DNA from: Desulforhopalus singaporensis
GTDB lineage: Bacteria > Desulfobacterota > Desulfobulbia > Desulfobulbales > Desulfocapsaceae
Assembly: GCF_900104445.1 (NCBI RefSeq)
Contig: NZ_FNJI01000009.1
Span: 1 to 64,000, forward strand
Length of the DNA stretch: 64,000 nucleotides
Direction: 5' to 3'
The translations under genes were made by a program, and so were the position numbers. The notes under the pieces were generated by a model. The model worked only from the letters and a program-made list of their open reading frames with translations. It had not been told where the DNA came from and did no database searches. This document shows, piece after piece, positions 61,502-64,000 of the stretch (its first letter is position 1; each line of letters begins with the position of its first letter).

Positions 61502-63829
61502 GTGATTAAAGAACATTTTTCTTCCATAAAAAATCTTACGTTTTCTCCCCTGGAGCTCCAGCCAGGCCAGGATATCCGCGAAAAACTGGTCGATCTTGTT
61601 CTGCAGGGAGTCCCTGCACAGCTTCCCGCACACCTCAGCGGGTATCTTAAAACCATAAGAGAAGAACTGCTGCAAACCGGAGTTGAAAATGTCAGGGTCG
61701 TGGTTTTCGGCGGCGGAACCGGACTTTCCAACATCATCGGCGGAGATTCGAGACTTTACGGCTGGTGCGCTCGTCCTTACAACGGCCTCAAGGAACTCTT
61801 CCCCAGAACCCGTTCCGTGGTCTGTGTAACCGACGATGGCGGATCAACGGGAGAATTGCTCAAGGACATTGACCTGATAGCTGTGGGAGATATTCGTCAC
61901 GTGCTGCTGTCTTCGGTTCAGCTTAACCGACTCTGGGAGTTGTACAATTTAGGCAAGACCGAAGCCCACCGGGTTGCCGGTGTGCTGTGGCGACTGTTTA
62001 ACTGGCGGTTTACCGGCCCCCTTACGCGGCAACATCCTCATTTTCAAGAGATAAAAAAGGAGGTGGAGAGTTTGCCCCAGGATATGGCCAGCTACCTCCG
62101 CACTCTGATGGATTACCTGTTTGTCAGTAAAAAACTTGGCAAGAGCCTCAAAAGATCCCACTGCATGGGAAATCTGCTCATCGCCGCCGCCGTTTTCCGC
62201 GAACAGGACAACTATGGCGCCAGCGGGGTTGATGATTCCGATATCGCCGCCCATTGCGCAATCAGGGACGGCCTGGATCGTCTGGGCAGGATAATCGGGG
62301 CTGCACCAAGGGCGGTAATGCCTTGCACTTCTACGCCTGCGCAGCTGCGGGTGCTCTACACCAACGGTGTGGAAATTACCGGTGAACATAAATTGAGCAC
62401 GGCCACCCGTGGAGTTCCGGTGGATTCCGTGCATGTCGATTACTGTGGTGAGGCCAGAACTTATGATGAGATCATAGAAGACATCGAACGGGCTGATATA
62501 GTGGTGTTCGCCCCAGGCAGTCTCTATTCCTCTATAATCCCGGTATTCAAGGTACCCGGGCTTGCCGAGGCGGTCAGGTCAAACACCAGGGCCATGAAAA
62601 TATTGATTTCAAATCTCTGGGTCCAGGCGGGCGAGACGGATCTTTCACTGGTGAACCCCGAACGCAAATTTCATGTCTCCGACATGATCCGGGCCTATGA
62701 AGAAAACATCCCCGGAGGTACCAGGGACCTGTTCAATGAAGTCTTGTGCGTGTCGTTAAAAGATATCCCGGGATCGGTCTTGCAAAGATATGGTGTCGAA
62801 GGCAAGGTGCCTATTTACCTGGACAAGGAAAAGCTGGTCGGCTCAAACTTTTTTCCGGTCGAGTGCGATATATTTTCCACAGCTGCCTTGAACGATAGAG
62901 GGGTTATCCAGCATGATCAGGAGCGGTTGGCCCTTGCCATTAAAGCTCTCTATAACGGCCGTAAATGCTGGGAAAAAGGAATTGTTGCCTCCCGGGAGGG
63001 CGGAACCGGAGGGAGCGCTGATAAAAATCTGCAACCCCAAAATCGGTCGACAGAGAAGTGTCCCGAGAAGCTGAGACAGACGATCAAACCGTATATTAAA
63101 TATCGCAAAATAAGTGAGAAGATAGATTCGCTTAAAATTTGCTGCATCGGACTTGACAAAAAACCAGACCTATCTCATATTAAGAGCATGATCGTCGATA
63201 TCCTGTGCGATCATCCGGTGATACCGATCGCCCATCTGGGATTTTTTAGGGATATATTCTGCGTTTCCTCCGAGCTATGGAAACGCGACCAACAGTGGGA
63301 CAACGTTTTCTCCTTTTTTGATCCCGCTGACGGATGCATAAAGATACGAGCAGATCAGTTCAGAGATCGCCGCAATCTCGAAGTGGCCTTTATGGTGGCG
63401 CTTGGTGAGTCCCTGCTGGGAAATTATGCAGCGGAAAAGATAATGGAGGACGTGGTGATAGACGGAATCGGGCTTGGCCGCGTATACCATCTGTACCTGG
63501 CTGCGGAGCCCCAAAGGCGTTGTTATTTTGACACACACCAGATAAAGACCTTTTTGTCGCTGTCAAGGATGTGTGATACAGGGGATCATAATCACTATAC
63601 ACGACTGGTAAACAGAGGGGAGGGGTTCACCCCGCCCGGATTGCTGATGGGGCTCATGTATGCCTGGTATGTTGACAACCAGCTCGCTTCGCATATCGAG
63701 TACAAGATGTCCGTCATGAAAATTAGAAAGTCGGACCTGATACCCGAGCAGGTCCGCATGGCTGACCGTCGACGAAAAATGGTCGATTTTTTCCGAGAAG
63801 TTGTGTTTTACGGTGACCTCAAACCGTAA
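61502..63829 (+). CDS. YvcK/CofD-like protein with long C-terminal extension
   Basis: 775 residues from a GTG. Residues ~60-440 are YvcK/CofD-like: VVVFGGGTGLSNIIGG, CVTDDGGSTGELLKDI, VGDIRHVLL, HCMGNLLIAA and VFAPGSLYSSIIPVF. The N-terminal 60 and the C-terminal ~300 residues have no domain I recognise; the tail has LKICCIGLDKKPDLSH and a region of helices. YvcK itself is about 320 residues. It may bind a nucleotide sugar, as YvcK does with UDP-GlcNAc. Role unknown here. Confidence 0.82.
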   Translation: MIKEHFSSIKNLTFSPLELQPGQDIREKLVDLVLQGVPAQLPAHLSGYLKTIREELLQTGVENVRVVVFGGGTGLSNIIGGDSRLYGWCARPYNGLKELFPRTRSVVCVTDDGGSTGELLKDIDLIAVGDIRHVLLSSVQLNRLWELYNLGKTEAHRVAGVLWRLFNWRFTGPLTRQHPHFQEIKKEVESLPQDMASYLRTLMDYLFVSKKLGKSLKRSHCMGNLLIAAAVFREQDNYGASGVDDSDIAAHCAIRDGLDRLGRIIGAAPRAVMPCTSTPAQLRVLYTNGVEITGEHKLSTATRGVPVDSVHVDYCGEARTYDEIIEDIERADIVVFAPGSLYSSIIPVFKVPGLAEAVRSNTRAMKILISNLWVQAGETDLSLVNPERKFHVSDMIRAYEENIPGGTRDLFNEVLCVSLKDIPGSVLQRYGVEGKVPIYLDKEKLVGSNFFPVECDIFSTAALNDRGVIQHDQERLALAIKALYNGRKCWEKGIVASREGGTGGSADKNLQPQNRSTEKCPEKLRQTIKPYIKYRKISEKIDSLKICCIGLDKKPDLSHIKSMIVDILCDHPVIPIAHLGFFRDIFCVSSELWKRDQQWDNVFSFFDPADGCIKIRADQFRDRRNLEVAFMVALGESLLGNYAAEKIMEDVVIDGIGLGRVYHLYLAAEPQRRCYFDTHQIKTFLSLSRMCDTGDHNHYTRLVNRGEGFTPPGLLMGLMYAWYVDNQLASHIEYKMSVMKIRKSDLIPEQVRMADRRRKMVDFFREVVFYGDLKP

Positions 63830-63854
63830 GATCGACTGAAACAGCGAAAACAAG

Positions 63855-64000
63855 ATGAAGATATTGATAATAGACGACGACCACAGAACTCGCGATCTTT
63901 TCAAAATCTGGCTGGAAAAGGAGAATTTTGAAGTTCTTGAAGCGGCCAATGGATTGGAGGGGATGAAAGCGCAGCAAAAACATCGGGCTGACATGCTCAT
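63855..64000 (+). CDS. Response regulator receiver domain, start of gene
   Basis: The first 48 residues are visible (MKILIIDDDHRTRDLFKIWL…); the rest runs off the right edge. IIDDD is the acidic pocket of a receiver domain. The phospho-aspartate is beyond the window, and the output domain cannot be told. It begins 25 bases after the YvcK-like gene. Confidence 0.85.
   Translation, partial: MKILIIDDDHRTRDLFKIWLEKENFEVLEAANGLEGMKAQQKHRADML

Noticed and set aside
1-64000. CRISPR array or cas genes, restriction-modification, toxin-antitoxin or retron modules
   Set aside because: I looked for evenly spaced repeats and for the usual protein motifs and saw none. The only repeats found are the intragenic module pair in the primase and short dyads.

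Overview
The window reads as a bacterial chromosome segment, most likely from a sulfate-reducing or sulfur-cycling member of the Desulfobacterota (Desulfobulbales-like). That placement is inferred from gene content: a futalosine-type menaquinone cluster, a full-length three-domain NifU with NifS, a HEAT-like protein of the kind I associate with Desulfovibrio DVU0298, many NtrC-type and cyclic-nucleotide-type regulators, and KDO/LPS genes. No rRNA or species marker is present, so the genus is not claimed.

Region 1 (1-20550) is a mobile element. Its left part holds the tail of an IS4-type (DUF4372) transposase, an AT-rich zinc-ribbon hypothetical gene and the tail of an IS66 transposase. From 1591 to 20457 almost every gene lies on the minus strand and matches the IncP/RP4 conjugation system. 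In transcription order these are traK, traL, a small winged-helix gene, a larger winged-helix (replication-initiator-like) gene, traM, trbC, a trbD-trbE fusion, trbB, trbJ, trbL, trbF, trbG, trbH, trbI, a small gene, an ArdC/Toprim primase of TraC type, traG, traF, traJ, a small gene and the traI relaxase. Most neighbours overlap by a few bases, as in one long operon. The element stops beside a complete tRNA-Glu(CTC) gene with its own promoter and terminator. No integrase is visible, so this could be an integrative conjugative element whose integrase lies to the left, a decayed element, or an integrated plasmid.

Three features of the element are not standard RP4. A 61-codon plus-strand gene sits inside the trb operon, and its stop codon abuts that of trbJ; the two proteins share a C-terminal tail. 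A possible short antisense RNA lies in the leader of the winged-helix/rep-like gene. A sequence close to the RP4 nick site lies between traJ and traI.

Region 2 (20550-64000) is ordinary chromosome. In order it holds malQ; an rpoD-type sigma factor behind a possible attenuator or small RNA; the menaquinone genes mqnE-mqnC-deaminase-mqnA-ubiX/mqnF-ubiA/mqnP with a DUF3108 protein and purC; a Na/Pi cotransporter; an epimerase, a YgbA-like protein, aroK and an MFS transporter; a small membrane protein with a cNMP-binding/PATAN-type regulator; a HEAT-like protein; an SDR; a PHP phosphoesterase; an NtrC-type regulator; nadK-proC; a Trm112-like protein with a phosphohexomutase; nifU-nifS-thyX; a PilB-type ATPase fused to a cNMP-binding domain; an ELM1-like protein with a tandem double glycosyltransferase; glgB; yqgE; a cysteine-cluster protein with rlmH; rsmJ; kdsB; a YvcK/CofD-like protein with a long extension; and the start of a response regulator at the right edge.
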